A DNA stretch of 41,314 nucleotides, taken from the NCBI GenBank assembly GCA_016783505.1, contig JADHWK010000018.1, positions 1-41,314 of the forward strand, in the 5' to 3' direction. A program made the translations under genes and the position numbers. The stretch comes from Candidatus Zhuqueibacterota bacterium. GTDB taxonomy: Bacteria > BS750m-G25. The notes beneath the pieces were generated by a model. That model had not been told where the DNA came from, ran no database searches, and saw only the letters and a list, made by a program, of their open reading frames with translations. Of the stretch, positions 10,709-18,879 are shown piece by piece. Position 1 is the stretch's first letter; each line of letters begins with the position of its first letter.

Positions 10709-12697
10709 ATGGCTAAATTCAAACTTTATTCCAACTTCACACCCCGGGGGGATCAGGGGGAGGCGATTCAGGGGCTAACGGAAGGGCTGAAGGGGGGGGA
10801 GAGGTTTCAGACCCTGTTGGGGGTGACCGGCTCAGGGAAAACCTTTACCATGGCCAACGTGATCGCCAACTGGGGCCGGCCCACCTTAGTCATCTCCCAC
10901 AACAAAACCCTTGCCGCCCAGCTCTACGGTGAGTTCCGGGGTTTTTTCCCCGAAAATGCAGTAGAATATTTCATCAGCTATTATGATTATTACCAGCCTG
11001 AAGCCTACGTTCCCACCACCGACACCTACATCGAGAAGGACACCTCAGTTAACGATGAGATTGACCGGATGCGGCTCAAGGCCACCTCGTCCCTGATGGA
11101 GCGGGATGACGTCATCATCGTGGCCTCGGTCTCCTGCATCTACGGGCTGGGTTCACCCCAGGACTACCGGGAGTTGCTCCTCTTCCTAAAAGTAGGAGAC
11201 CGAATAGGCCGCCGGGAGCTTTTGCACAAGCTGGTGGACATTCATTACACCCGTAATGACATTGACTTTCCCCGGGGGAGTTTTCGGGTGCGGGGGGACG
11301 TGGTCGAAATCCATCCGGCCTACGAAGAGACCGCCGTCCGGGTGGAGCTTTTCGGCGAGGAGATTGACCGTATTTCAATTGTTGATTTGTTGACGGGTGA
11401 AATCAAGGAAAGCAGGGAAAGGGCTGCCATCTACCCGGCCAAGCATTTTGTCACCACCCCCCCCAAGCTATCCCGGGCCATCAAGACTATCCGGGAAGAG
11501 CTGAAGGAGCGATTACAGGATTTTAGAAGCCAGAACAAGCTGCTGGAGGCTCAAAGACTGGAGATGCGTACCAACTATGACATCGAGATGATGGAGGAGA
11601 TCGGCTACTGCACCGGTATCGAGAATTACTCCCGCCACCTCTCGGACCGCAGGCCCGGGGAGCGGCCGGCGGTGCTTCTGGACTTCTTCCCCCCGGATTT
11701 CCTCACCATCATTGACGAATCCCACGCCACCGTACCCCAGATCCGGGGGATGTATCACGGCGACCGCTCCCGCAAGGAGACGCTGGTGGAATACGGCTTC
11801 CGCCTGCCCTCGGCCTTGGACAACCGTCCCCTGTATTACGAAGAGTTCGAATCCCTGCTAAAAAACGTCATCTTCGTCTCCGCCACCCCGGCGGAGTTTG
11901 AGCTTCAGCGCTCCGTGGGGGTGGTGATAGAGCAGATCATCCGACCTACCGGGCTGATGGACCCCGAGGTGGAGGTAAAGCCGGTGGCCAATCAGATTGA
12001 TGACCTCATCGCCCAGATCCGGGGGAGGGTTCAGCGGAAGGAGCGGGTGCTGGTGACCACCCTCACCAAGCGGATGGCCGAGGATCTGACCGATTATCTG
12101 AAGGGGCTGGACATCAAGGTGCGGTATCTCCATTCTGAGATAGATGCCTTAGACCGGGTGGACATCCTCCGGGAGCTGAGGCTGGCTGAGTTCGACGTGC
12201 TGGTGGGGATTAACCTGCTCCGGGAGGGGCTGGACCTGCCCGAGGTGTCCTTAGTGGCCGTTTTGGATGCCGATAAGGAGGGATTCCTGCGATCAGAGGT
12301 TTCCCTGATGCAGACTGCTGGTCGTGCAGCTCGCAACATCAACGGTAAGGTGATTTTCTACGCTGATAAAGTTACGCAGTCTATGGCCAAGGTAATTTCG
12401 GAAACGAGCCGCCGCCGCCGGCTCCAGGCCAAATACAACAGAAAGCACGGGATTACGCCCCAATCAATTTATAAATCGGTTGAGGAGGTGATGATGGCCA
12501 CTGCCGTGGCCGACGCCCGGCCTATGGGGAAGAAGCCCCGTTTCGTCCGGGATGCCCGGTTGCAGTTCGCCTCAGAGCTGGAAAAAGAGGCCCTCATCGA
12601 GGGCCTGACCCGGGAGATGGAAGAGGCGGCCTGCAACCTGGAGTTCGAACGGGCGGCAGAGATCAGGGATGAGATAAGGAGGTTGAAGGAGAGTTAA
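10709..12697 (+). CDS. uvrB: excinuclease ABC subunit UvrB
   Basis: A 662-aa protein of normal UvrB length. It is the damage-verifying helicase-like subunit of nucleotide excision repair: it is loaded by UvrA and then recruits UvrC for incision. Visible motifs are Walker A GVTGSGKT (residues 38-45), the beta-hairpin region [13 protein letters not shown] (about 90-103), the DESH helicase motif (about 334), the SATP motif, a C-terminal helicase half with QTAGRAARN, and a final UVR motif (about 627-662, [20 protein letters not shown]). The promoter places the transcription start at the ATG, so the mRNA is probably leaderless. It is a single gene; the next gene begins 189 nt later and belongs to a cassette. 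Codon use is GC-rich (Arg CGG, Gly GGG), as in der. Confidence 0.97.
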   Translation: MAKFKLYSNFTPRGDQGEAIQGLTEGLKGGERFQTLLGVTGSGKTFTMANVIANWGRPTLVISHNKTLAAQLYGEFRGFFPENAVEYFISYYDYYQPEAYVPTTDTYIEKDTSVNDEIDRMRLKATSSLMERDDVIIVASVSCIYGLGSPQDYRELLLFLKVGDRIGRRELLHKLVDIHYTRNDIDFPRGSFRVRGDVVEIHPAYEETAVRVELFGEEIDRISIVDLLTGEIKESRERAAIYPAKHFVTTPPKLSRAIKTIREELKERLQDFRSQNKLLEAQRLEMRTNYDIEMMEEIGYCTGIENYSRHLSDRRPGERPAVLLDFFPPDFLTIIDESHATVPQIRGMYHGDRSRKETLVEYGFRLPSALDNRPLYYEEFESLLKNVIFVSATPAEFELQRSVGVVIEQIIRPTGLMDPEVEVKPVANQIDDLIAQIRGRVQRKERVLVTTLTKRMAEDLTDYLKGLDIKVRYLHSEIDALDRVDILRELRLAEFDVLVGINLLREGLDLPEVSLVAVLDADKEGFLRSEVSLMQTAGRAARNINGKVIFYADKVTQSMAKVISETSRRRRLQAKYNRKHGITPQSIYKSVEEVMMATAVADARPMGKKPRFVRDARLQFASELEKEALIEGLTREMEEAACNLEFERAAEIRDEIRRLKES

Positions 12698-12791
12698 TCC
12701 AATCCCAGACTGATTTGATTATTCCCGAATTTAGTAGCCAGTTAAGGAACTGCCGTATCAATTTCCAGAAGAGTCAAAAATTTAAAAACTA

Positions 12792-12820
12792 TTGATTTTT
12801 ATTTTCATCAATATTATGTT
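12792..12820 (+). promoter_or_regulatory. candidate promoter across the cassette junction
   Basis: TTGATT at 12792-12797, a 17-nt spacer, then TATGTT at 12815-12820. The last two bases of the -10 box would come from the inserted cassette, so the junction may have created the promoter for the hydrolase gene. Confidence 0.4.
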
Positions 12821-14201
12821 AGGCTGCTATAAAATGGTAATTAATATCGTATTTTATCACTAAAAATATTTTATGGAGGTAGTGATATGAAAAAGATACT
12901 ATTAGTGACTATTATACTGTCTTTACTGGCAATGAATTTCATGTCTTGTTCTGATGACTCACCGACTGAACCTGAGCCAACACTAGCTGAAAAATTACAG
13001 GAAGCTTTGGATAATGGACTTGAAGCATACAATGGTATAGGCATTTCGGCCGCTGTAATAATGCCCGATGGTGAGATATGGGTCGGTGTAAGCGGAGTGT
13101 CTCATGGAACAACGGCAATAACATCTGACATGCCATTTGCTGCCGGAAGCATTGCGAAAAATTTTACGGCTACGACAATTCTTCAACTTGCGGAAGAAGG
13201 AGAACTCACTTTGGAAGATTCGCTATATGAATGGCTGCCTGCATATCCATATGTTGATAGTACGATTACGATCCGGCAACTTCTAAATCATACAAGCGGC
13301 CTTTATGACTTTGTGGATAATCCAGATTTTTGGAATGCCATTTTTGAAGAACCATCGAAAGTCTGGACTCCTGAAGAAATGATACTAGCGTTCAATCGTG
13401 AATCTGTTTTCCCCAAGGGGACCGACTGGAATTATTCTACGCTAGGCTACGCTCTGCTTAGAATGATTATCAAGAAAATAACCGGATCGGAAATATCTAC
13501 AGTAAACAGGAATCGCTTCTGGATTCCACTGGGCCTTGCCAATACGTTTACATCAATGGGGGAGGCTCTTCCCGCCAATACAGCGCATGGCTGGTGGGAC
13601 CTTGATGGGGACGGTACTTATGATGACTTTTTCCCCTGGCCAAGGACCGCCTTTGCCAGTGGAATTGCCGGCGAAGTGTTTTCCACTGCGGAAGACCTGG
13701 CAAAGTGGTCACAAGCCTTGTTTCACAATCTTAGTGTGCTCAGTCAGCAGTCTCTCGATCAGATGCTTACTTTTCATTCTCCCTGTACTGGGGAAGAGTT
13801 TATATGTGCCGGCTATGGTTTAGGGGCAGTGAAGTATCAACCGGAGCTTTTCAACGGTTTGGAAGCATATGGACACAGTGGTAACGCACCCGGATATGCT
13901 GCGGCTTGTTTGTATTTGCCTGATTATGATGTATGTTTTGGATTTACGGATAATACCGAAGAAGGTGATGCGGTGCTGACTGTAGCTGATCTCCTGAGCA
14001 TTATCACGAGTCATCTTGAAGAAACGCCCTAGCTTAAACTGCCGACAGCCATCGGGCGGAACGAGGGATAGCAGAGCCAGCCTAACAAAAGGTTCAACCT
14101 GACCAAACCGCCGTGCTTCAATTAAAGTTACGTGGTAAAATTGAAAGTTTTATGCGTTGTATTAGCATTAGTGTAAACGGCTTGGCAGGTTAACCTTAGC
14201 G
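12819..14201 (+). mobile_element. putative single integron gene cassette carrying a serine hydrolase
   Basis: The left boundary is G/TTAGGC at 12818-12824, which matches the integron core GTTRRRY. The right side has an attC-like site that opens with GCCTAAC (14080-14086), the exact complement of that left core, as expected for the two ends of one cassette. The cassette would run from 12819 to G14201 and hold one gene with its own ribosome site. No integron integrase and no second cassette are visible, so this would be an isolated cassette, possibly inserted at the secondary site G/TTTATC. Confidence 0.6.
12887..14032 (+). CDS. serine beta-lactamase-like hydrolase (lipoprotein, PF00144 type)
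   Basis: A 381-aa protein with a strong ribosome site (TGGAGGTAGTGAT before the ATG). The leader ends F-M-S-C, so Cys21 is probably lipidated. The fold is the class C beta-lactamase / D-aminopeptidase / esterase type. The nucleophile motif is S88-I-A-K91. The second motif, usually Y-S/A-N, reads Y183-S-T185, so its Asn is missing. The third motif is H330-S-G332, in place of KTG. GRAVY-type class C enzymes that destroy antibiotics normally keep Y-A-N and K-T-G, so a peptidase or esterase role is at least as likely as drug resistance. It is the only gene in a putative integron cassette, ends about 48 nt before the attC-like site, and has a lower GC feel than uvrB or der. Confidence 0.85.
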   Translation: MKKILLVTIILSLLAMNFMSCSDDSPTEPEPTLAEKLQEALDNGLEAYNGIGISAAVIMPDGEIWVGVSGVSHGTTAITSDMPFAAGSIAKNFTATTILQLAEEGELTLEDSLYEWLPAYPYVDSTITIRQLLNHTSGLYDFVDNPDFWNAIFEEPSKVWTPEEMILAFNRESVFPKGTDWNYSTLGYALLRMIIKKITGSEISTVNRNRFWIPLGLANTFTSMGEALPANTAHGWWDLDGDGTYDDFFPWPRTAFASGIAGEVFSTAEDLAKWSQALFHNLSVLSQQSLDQMLTFHSPCTGEEFICAGYGLGAVKYQPELFNGLEAYGHSGNAPGYAAACLYLPDYDVCFGFTDNTEEGDAVLTVADLLSIITSHLEETP

Positions 14202-14207
14202 TTTATC
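14080..14207 (+). other. attC-like recombination site
   Basis: R'' is GCCTAAC at 14080-14086 and the distal GTT is at 14201. The arms pair imperfectly: AAGGTT with AACCTT, AACCTG with CAGGTT, CCAA with TTGG, and CCG with CGG. Two unpaired bases (C and A) occur on the left arm only. Such one-sided bulges are the hallmark of attC sites. The central part (14115-14150) can form a further CTTCAATT/AATTGAAAG stem. The length, about 128 nt, is in the range of long attC sites. The distal core GTTTATC departs from GTTRRRY. Confidence 0.6.
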
Positions 14208-14415
14208 GTAAACTTACTGTAACCTGCGGAATTTATCAAATATTGATGCTATTGAATCCGAATTTTTCATCTCGATTGCGCCTATTTCGATGAAGAGATG
14301 GGCCGGGCCCCGGGGTGGGATCCTGAGCATACCCATGCCATTCAGATAAGGATAGGCTTTTAGCGATTGGAAAGACTAATTTCACCTGAAAATACTCTTT
14401 TTGGCTTATCTGTTA

Positions 14416-14734
14416 TGTCACCCCCACCTTTACCCCGTTAGATAAGTAAACAATCTAACGGGGCAAGCCCTCCCCCATCCAGGGGGAGGGGATTCCATTG
14501 GTTTTGCTCCAAGATTCTGAAATGATCTAATCAAAAAAATATCTAGAATTAGGGTAAACCCCCAATTTTAAATAATTCATAAAGCTTTGGTTCCCCTCCC
14601 TTGATGGGAGGGGCCTGCCCTGTTAAATATTAATATTAGCAATAATTTTCTCCCTATTTTCAAGATTTTTATTTTGATAGAAATATCTTCTGAAATATAT
14701 TTATCCTATTTAACAGGGTGAAGGGTGGGTGATA
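14416..14734. mobile_element. 319-bp MITE-like palindromic element
   Basis: The left end (TGTCACCCCCACCTTTACC) and the right end read on the other strand (TATCACCCACCCTTCACC) are matching terminal inverted repeats. Each half folds on itself. On the left, CCCCGTTAGAT (14433-14443) pairs with ATCTAACGGGG (14453-14463), followed by a C-rich/G-rich hairpin. On the right, a CCCCTCCC...GGGAGGGG hairpin is followed by CCCTGTTAAAT (14618-14628) and ATTTAACAGGG (14708-14718). There is no coding frame inside. It looks like a non-autonomous element. Confidence 0.6.
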
Positions 14735-14836
14735 CAGTTATTTTCCTACGATGATTAAGAATATTTTAATGTTCTTTTGTCCCGTCCCGAAGCTTCGGGA
14801 TCCGGGATGGAGGTTTCATTATCAAAGAAAGAGAAG

Positions 14837-14865
14837 GGCGGATGATCTGTTATCCGCCTTTTTTT
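14837..14865 (+). terminator. orphan rho-independent terminator
   Basis: GGCGGAT (14837-14843) pairs with ATCCGCC (14852-14858) and is followed by seven T. The nearest upstream gene stops 800 nt earlier, beyond an attC-like site and a MITE-like element, so what this terminates is unclear; a small RNA or a lost gene is possible. Confidence 0.65.
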
Positions 14866-15194
14866 ATGATTGATTAATTTAAAAAATTTTCGTATCTTAA
14901 AAATCAAACTTTGACATTACAATATACATTGAATAAAACCGATGAATCGGTTAGTTCTATTGTAAGGGCGAGATCGGTGCCCCCCGAATAATTTCGGGGG
15001 CTATCGTGTTCAAATCGGTCAGGCCGCCGACTGATTAACAAATAACCCCGAAGCTTCGGGGTTAAACGAAACCCAAAACGTCTATTATAACCGTTTCAAC
15101 GGTTTGTAATCTGATACATACTATCAAAAGATCGTTTCGCAAGACCCTTTGGGCCTAAAAAACAATTTTTGCCAAAGTTTGGTTAAAAGTTAGC
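14866..15194. repeat. cluster of short palindromes before the alkD-like gene
   Basis: The stretch holds five small palindromes in a row: ACCGATGAATCGGT, CCCCCGAATAATTTCGGGGG, AATCGGTCAGGCCGCCGACTGATT-like (the second family), AACCCCGAAGCTTCGGGGTT, and AACCGTTTCAACGGTT. No coding frame is supported. The region 14208-14415 before the MITE also holds nothing I recognise. Confidence 0.6.
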
Positions 15195-15917
15195 ATGCAT
15201 CCACTGACTAAAGAGATTCGAACCTTTCTGACCGAGCATGCGGACCCGGAACGGGTCAGGGGAGCCCAGCGCTATTTCAAAGAGGGGTTCAAGGGTTATG
15301 GGATTACCCAGGCCAAGGTGCAGGATTTTGTCAATCGGACCCTTCGCTCCTTAAAATCCCCTTTGAATTTAGCAGAGACGTTATCCGTAGCAGAGGAGCT
15401 TTTCCGAAGCCGAATGTATGAGGAGGCGGTATCGGCCTTCATCCTTCTGGAAAAATATAAAAAGCAGTTTAAAGGTAAAACCCTGAATCTATTTTCTCAA
15501 TGGATTGATAAATATGTTGAGAATTGGGCTACCAATGATAGTTTCTGTATAAAAGTCGTTTATCACTGTTTTATGAACTATCCTAAGTTGTCCCCCGAGC
15601 TGACCAAATGGACGGGGTCTCAAAACCAGTGGATGCGGCGGGCTGCATGTGTGGTGCTGGTGAAACTGGTTCTTAAATCAGACAAATTCAGGTCCCAGGG
15701 CTTTCAGATTGCCGAGACGTTGCTCGATGATCGGGATGAAATGGTGCAGAAGGGGGTGGGTTGGCTGTTGAAGGAGCTGTCCCGGAGGGATCGGAAATCA
15801 GTTATGGACTTCCTCAAGGAACATTATTGTCAAGTTCCCCGACTCGTCCTTCGGTATGCCACCGAACGGAGGAACCGAGAGCAGAGAAAAAGTGTGCTGA
15901 ATGGAGATTTTAACTAA
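15195..15917 (+). CDS. AlkD-like DNA glycosylase (DNA alkylation repair protein)
   Basis: A 240-aa all-helical HEAT-repeat protein of the PF08713 family, which in Bacillus cereus removes bulky N3- and N7-alkylpurines without base flipping. The residues that matter in that enzyme (Trp109, Asp113, Arg148, Trp187) appear to have counterparts here: W111 and D115 in VENWATND, R148/R149 in QWMRRAA, and W190 in GVGWLLKELS. The match is by eye, but the order and spacing fit well. There is no clear ribosome site; the ATG follows a palindrome-rich gap, so initiation is uncertain by a few codons. It stands alone, with no operon partner. Confidence 0.85.
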   Translation: MHPLTKEIRTFLTEHADPERVRGAQRYFKEGFKGYGITQAKVQDFVNRTLRSLKSPLNLAETLSVAEELFRSRMYEEAVSAFILLEKYKKQFKGKTLNLFSQWIDKYVENWATNDSFCIKVVYHCFMNYPKLSPELTKWTGSQNQWMRRAACVVLVKLVLKSDKFRSQGFQIAETLLDDRDEMVQKGVGWLLKELSRRDRKSVMDFLKEHYCQVPRLVLRYATERRNREQRKSVLNGDFN

Positions 15918-15997
15918 GATTTATTCTGCGTTCTTTCAAGGTTGAATTTTTCCTACCTTCACTTAAAAGTAAATGAATCTTAATCTGAAGGTGTTTC

Positions 15998-16145
15998 AAA
16001 TGCTTCAAGGTGAAACCTTGAAGCAACAAGTTTCGGTAACCGCGAAATGTATTTACACGAAAATATCAGCGCTTGATCGGTCAGGCGCCCGACCGAAGTG
16101 TTTCGCGTTACCCAATTTTTGCGGTAACGGGTCTTTATATGCTTT
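15998..16145. repeat. nested palindromes in the gap before the isochorismatase gene
   Basis: GCTTCAAGGT (16002-16011) and ACCTTGAAGC (16015-16024) form a perfect 10-bp stem with loop GAA. Next, GGTAACCGCGAAA (16035-16047) pairs with TTTCGCGTTACC (16101-16112) and encloses the second-family palindrome at 16077-16096. A short open frame across this stretch (15973-16164) is explained by the repeats and is not called as a gene. The rest of 15918-16199 shows nothing else. Confidence 0.6.
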
Positions 16146-16199
16146 TAACTTAACGTGCCATTAATAAATCTTACTGGAAATGAGTTTATCAGAATAACA

Positions 16200-16228
16200 T
16201 TGGTCAACTACTAGATTTATACTGTATT
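16200..16228 (+). promoter_or_regulatory. candidate promoter for the isochorismatase-family gene
   Basis: TTGGTC at 16200-16205, a 17-nt spacer, then TGTATT at 16223-16228. Confidence 0.45.
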
Positions 16229-16255
16229 CAATTTTTCTTTAAATCTGGAGGAAAT

Positions 16256-16906
16256 ATGGGGTCTTACGTTACCGAACAAAATTTAGAATCAAAGACCCAG
16301 CAGTGGCTGAAACGTATCGAGCCGTTCAATCAGCATAAGATGGAACTGGATAAGGAAAAATCCGCCCTGCTGGTCATTGACATGCAGACCTTCTTTCTCG
16401 ATCCCGGTTCTCCCACTTTTACTCCTGGGGGACTGGCCATCCTGCCCAATGTCAAAAGGTTGATCGAGGCCTTTCGGGACGCCCGCCGGCCGGTGATCTA
16501 CACCCGTCATGTCCACCATCCAGACGGGAGTGATGCCGGGATTATGGGCTGGTGGTGGGAGGGGATGTGTATCGAAGGGACGAAGGAAAGCGAGATACAT
16601 CCCGAAATCACCCCTGATTCCCATGAAAAAGTGATTACCAAACACCGTTACTCCGCATTTTACAATACTGATCTGGAAACTATTCTCCGTTGTCAGAAGA
16701 TTGAGGACCTGGTCATTACCGGGATCATGACCAACCTGTGCTGTGAATCTACCAGCCGGGACGCCTACTTTCGTGATTACCGCACCTTCTTCCTGGCAGA
16801 CGGTACCGGGACGATCAATGAAGAAATGCACCTTGCCAGTTTGCTCAATCTGGGGTACGGTTTTTCCTATGTAACGACAGCTCAAGAAGTGTTAAGTCAG
16901 TTATGA
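16256..16906 (+). CDS. isochorismatase-family cysteine hydrolase
   Basis: A 216-aa cytoplasmic hydrolase of the PF00857 fold, preceded by a clear ribosome site (TGGAGG). The Asp-Lys-Cys triad is visible: D42 in LLVIDMQ, K129 in VITKHRYSAF, and C162 in MTNLCCESTSRDA, with the usual cis-peptide glycine-rich lead GIMT. A second cysteine, C163, follows the catalytic one. The family includes isochorismatases, nicotinamidases, N-carbamoylsarcosine amidases and others. A 35-residue N-terminal extension and the WWWEGM segment do not settle the substrate. It stands alone with its own promoter, so context does not help. Confidence 0.85.
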   Translation: MGSYVTEQNLESKTQQWLKRIEPFNQHKMELDKEKSALLVIDMQTFFLDPGSPTFTPGGLAILPNVKRLIEAFRDARRPVIYTRHVHHPDGSDAGIMGWWWEGMCIEGTKESEIHPEITPDSHEKVITKHRYSAFYNTDLETILRCQKIEDLVITGIMTNLCCESTSRDAYFRDYRTFFLADGTGTINEEMHLASLLNLGYGFSYVTTAQEVLSQL

Positions 16907-16980
16907 ATTTAGCCCATTTTACTACTCCATTCCCCCTTTGTTTTGTAGCCAATTTTTAGTGGGTCATCCGCCGGAATTCT

Positions 16981-17164
16981 GGGGTGTCGATATAACAGTC
17001 GAGGATGACAACATCCTCGACGAGCATGGGAGTTCACGGGATATTAACCCAGATTCGGAAAGCATCGAATGACACTGAAATAACTGAAGAAAAAAAATTC
17101 CAACTTCAATAATCAGCAGATCACATAAAATAATTTTTGAAATTTAGGCCCCGAAGCTTCGGGG
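16981..17164. repeat. palindromes in the gap before der
   Basis: TCGAGGATG and CATCCTCGA form a 9-bp hairpin at about 16999-17020; its right part belongs to the 21-mer shared with 10629-10649. CCCCGAAGCTTCGGGG lies at 17149-17164, about 30 nt before der. No gene is visible between 16907 and 17195. Confidence 0.65.
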
Positions 17165-17195
17165 AACTTTTTGAAATAGATAGTAACTTTAAAAC

Positions 17196-18509
17196 ATGTC
17201 TCATCCCATCGTCGCCATAATCGGTCGGCCCAACGTGGGCAAGTCAACGCTGTTCAACCGTATCCTCCGCCAGCGGCGGGCCATCGTGGATGGCCAGGCC
17301 GGGATTACCCGGGATCGGCATTACGCCCACACCTCATGGGACGGAGTGGGGTTCACCATGGTGGACACCGGGGGTTTTCTGCCCCGAAGCGAAACCGGTA
17401 TCGAAGTTGAGGTCAAAAACCAAATTCAGATTGCATTGGAAGAGGCCGATGCGCTGTTGTTTCTGGTGGACGCCAAGGACGGGGTGACCCCCATTGACGA
17501 GGACATCTCCCGGCTGCTGAAAAAATCCCCCAAACCCATTCTGCTGGTGGCCAATAAAGTGGACGGGAGTCCGGAGCGGGAGTGGGGGATGGGGGAGTTT
17601 TACCGATTAGGGTTGGGCGATCCCGCCCCCATTTCGGCCCTAAACGGCTGGCGGGTGGGGGAGATGCTGGACCTCATTGTGGACAGTTTGCCTAAGAAGG
17701 TAAGTCCTAAAGAGGAAGAAGATGCCCTTCGGCTGGCGGTGGTGGGCCGGCCCAACGTGGGGAAATCTTCCTTAATTAACGCTTTTTTAGGAGAACCCCG
17801 CCTGATTGTAACCCCAACCCCGGGCACCACCCGGGACGCCATTGACTCCTACATTGGCTATTTTAAACAGAAGATCCTGCTCATTGATACGGCCGGTATT
17901 CGCCGCAAGCAGAAGATCACCGGGGGGGTCGAATTCTACAGCACCGTGCGCGCCCTAAGGGCCCTGGACCGCTGCCATGTAGCTGTTATAATGATTGACG
18001 GAACCGAGGGGTTGACCCACCAGGATGTCCTGATTCTGGAGGAAGCCCTGCAGCGGCGGAAGGGGGTGGTTCTGGCTGTAAACAAGTGGGACTTAGTCCC
18101 CAAGGATGTCCACACCCTGAGTGCCTACGAAAGGGCCATCAAGGGGAAATTGGGACGGCTTGATTTTGTCCCAGTCCTTTTTGTCTCCGCCCTGACCAAA
18201 AAACGCCTCTTTAAGATACTGGAAATGGCCCAGAACATCTTCGGGGAATGTCAAAAACGGATTGAAACCGCTAAATTGAATGATGCGATGGGACCCATCA
18301 TTGAACAGAGTCCACCACCGGCAGTGCGGGGTAAATTCATTAAGATCAAATACGTCACTCAGGTAAGCACTTTGCCCCCGAGGTTTGTCTTTTTCTGCAA
18401 TGAGCCCCGACTGGTCAAGGATCATTATAGAAGATTTCTGGAAAACCAGATCCGGGGACTCTACGGTTTTGAAGGGGTGCCCATAAATATCGTTTTTAGG
18501 AAGAAATGA
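17196..18509 (+). CDS. der: ribosome biogenesis GTPase Der (EngA)
   Basis: A 437-aa protein with the diagnostic tandem of two GTPase domains. Domain 1 has GRPNVGKS at residues 9-16, DTGG and NKVD. Domain 2 has GRPNVGKS at about residue 188, then PGTTRDAID, DTAGIRRK and NKWD. The C-terminal 90 residues form the KH-like domain. Der acts in late assembly of the 50S ribosomal subunit and is essential in most bacteria. There is no Shine-Dalgarno before the ATG; the upstream bases are a CCCCGAAGCTTCGGGG palindrome and an AT-rich stretch, so the transcript may have a very short leader, as proposed for uvrB. Length and motifs are normal and the gene appears intact. Confidence 0.97.
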   Translation: MSHPIVAIIGRPNVGKSTLFNRILRQRRAIVDGQAGITRDRHYAHTSWDGVGFTMVDTGGFLPRSETGIEVEVKNQIQIALEEADALLFLVDAKDGVTPIDEDISRLLKKSPKPILLVANKVDGSPEREWGMGEFYRLGLGDPAPISALNGWRVGEMLDLIVDSLPKKVSPKEEEDALRLAVVGRPNVGKSSLINAFLGEPRLIVTPTPGTTRDAIDSYIGYFKQKILLIDTAGIRRKQKITGGVEFYSTVRALRALDRCHVAVIMIDGTEGLTHQDVLILEEALQRRKGVVLAVNKWDLVPKDVHTLSAYERAIKGKLGRLDFVPVLFVSALTKKRLFKILEMAQNIFGECQKRIETAKLNDAMGPIIEQSPPPAVRGKFIKIKYVTQVSTLPPRFVFFCNEPRLVKDHYRRFLENQIRGLYGFEGVPINIVFRKK

Positions 18510-18879
18510 TTGAAAAGAACTTAGCCCCGAAGTTTAGGGGCAACTTTTTAGAAATTTCGAGGCCTCGGGGATATAAACCAATAAACCCCCCTGTATCCCC
18601 CCTTAATAAGGGGGGAATTAAAGGGGGGATGGAATTTCAACTGAGACAGTTCTTAGAAATTCCGAGACATATAAAGTTAGCCGGCAGAAAAATATAAAGT
18701 TATATTACGAATCAGAGGAAGTTGGGGATTAATTGATCAATTATTTAAAAGCAACATCCATAGAAGTAAGGTAAATATGTGATTTTATGTTTGAATTTTA
18801 TCTGTGCGGATCAGTTCGATCTGTTCAATCCGTGTTCCATTAAGTCTTTATTTTAGTTCTGATAATCATACAACTATCT
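18510..18879. repeat. intergenic stretch with C-run/G-run palindrome
   Basis: At 18586-18628, runs of six C (18586-18591 and 18597-18602), the spacer TTAATAA, and runs of six G (18610-18615 and 18623-18628) make a nested inverted repeat. Around it, near-identical TTAGAAATT(T/C)CGAG segments at about 18548 and 18652 look like flanking direct repeats. A further CCCCGAAGTTTAGGGG lies at about 18524. A 63-codon frame across the C/G runs is not a gene. From 18700 to 18879 there is only AT-rich DNA with a possible GATAAT -10 box at 18858. Confidence 0.55.

Noticed and set aside
15973-16164. 63-codon frame before the isochorismatase gene
   Set aside because: Made of palindromic repeats, no ribosome site.
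16289-16885. 198-codon minus-strand frame
   Set aside because: It is the antisense of the isochorismatase-family gene, whose catalytic motifs are all on the plus strand.
18506-18697. 63-codon frame after der
   Set aside because: Consists of the C-run/G-run palindrome and flanks.
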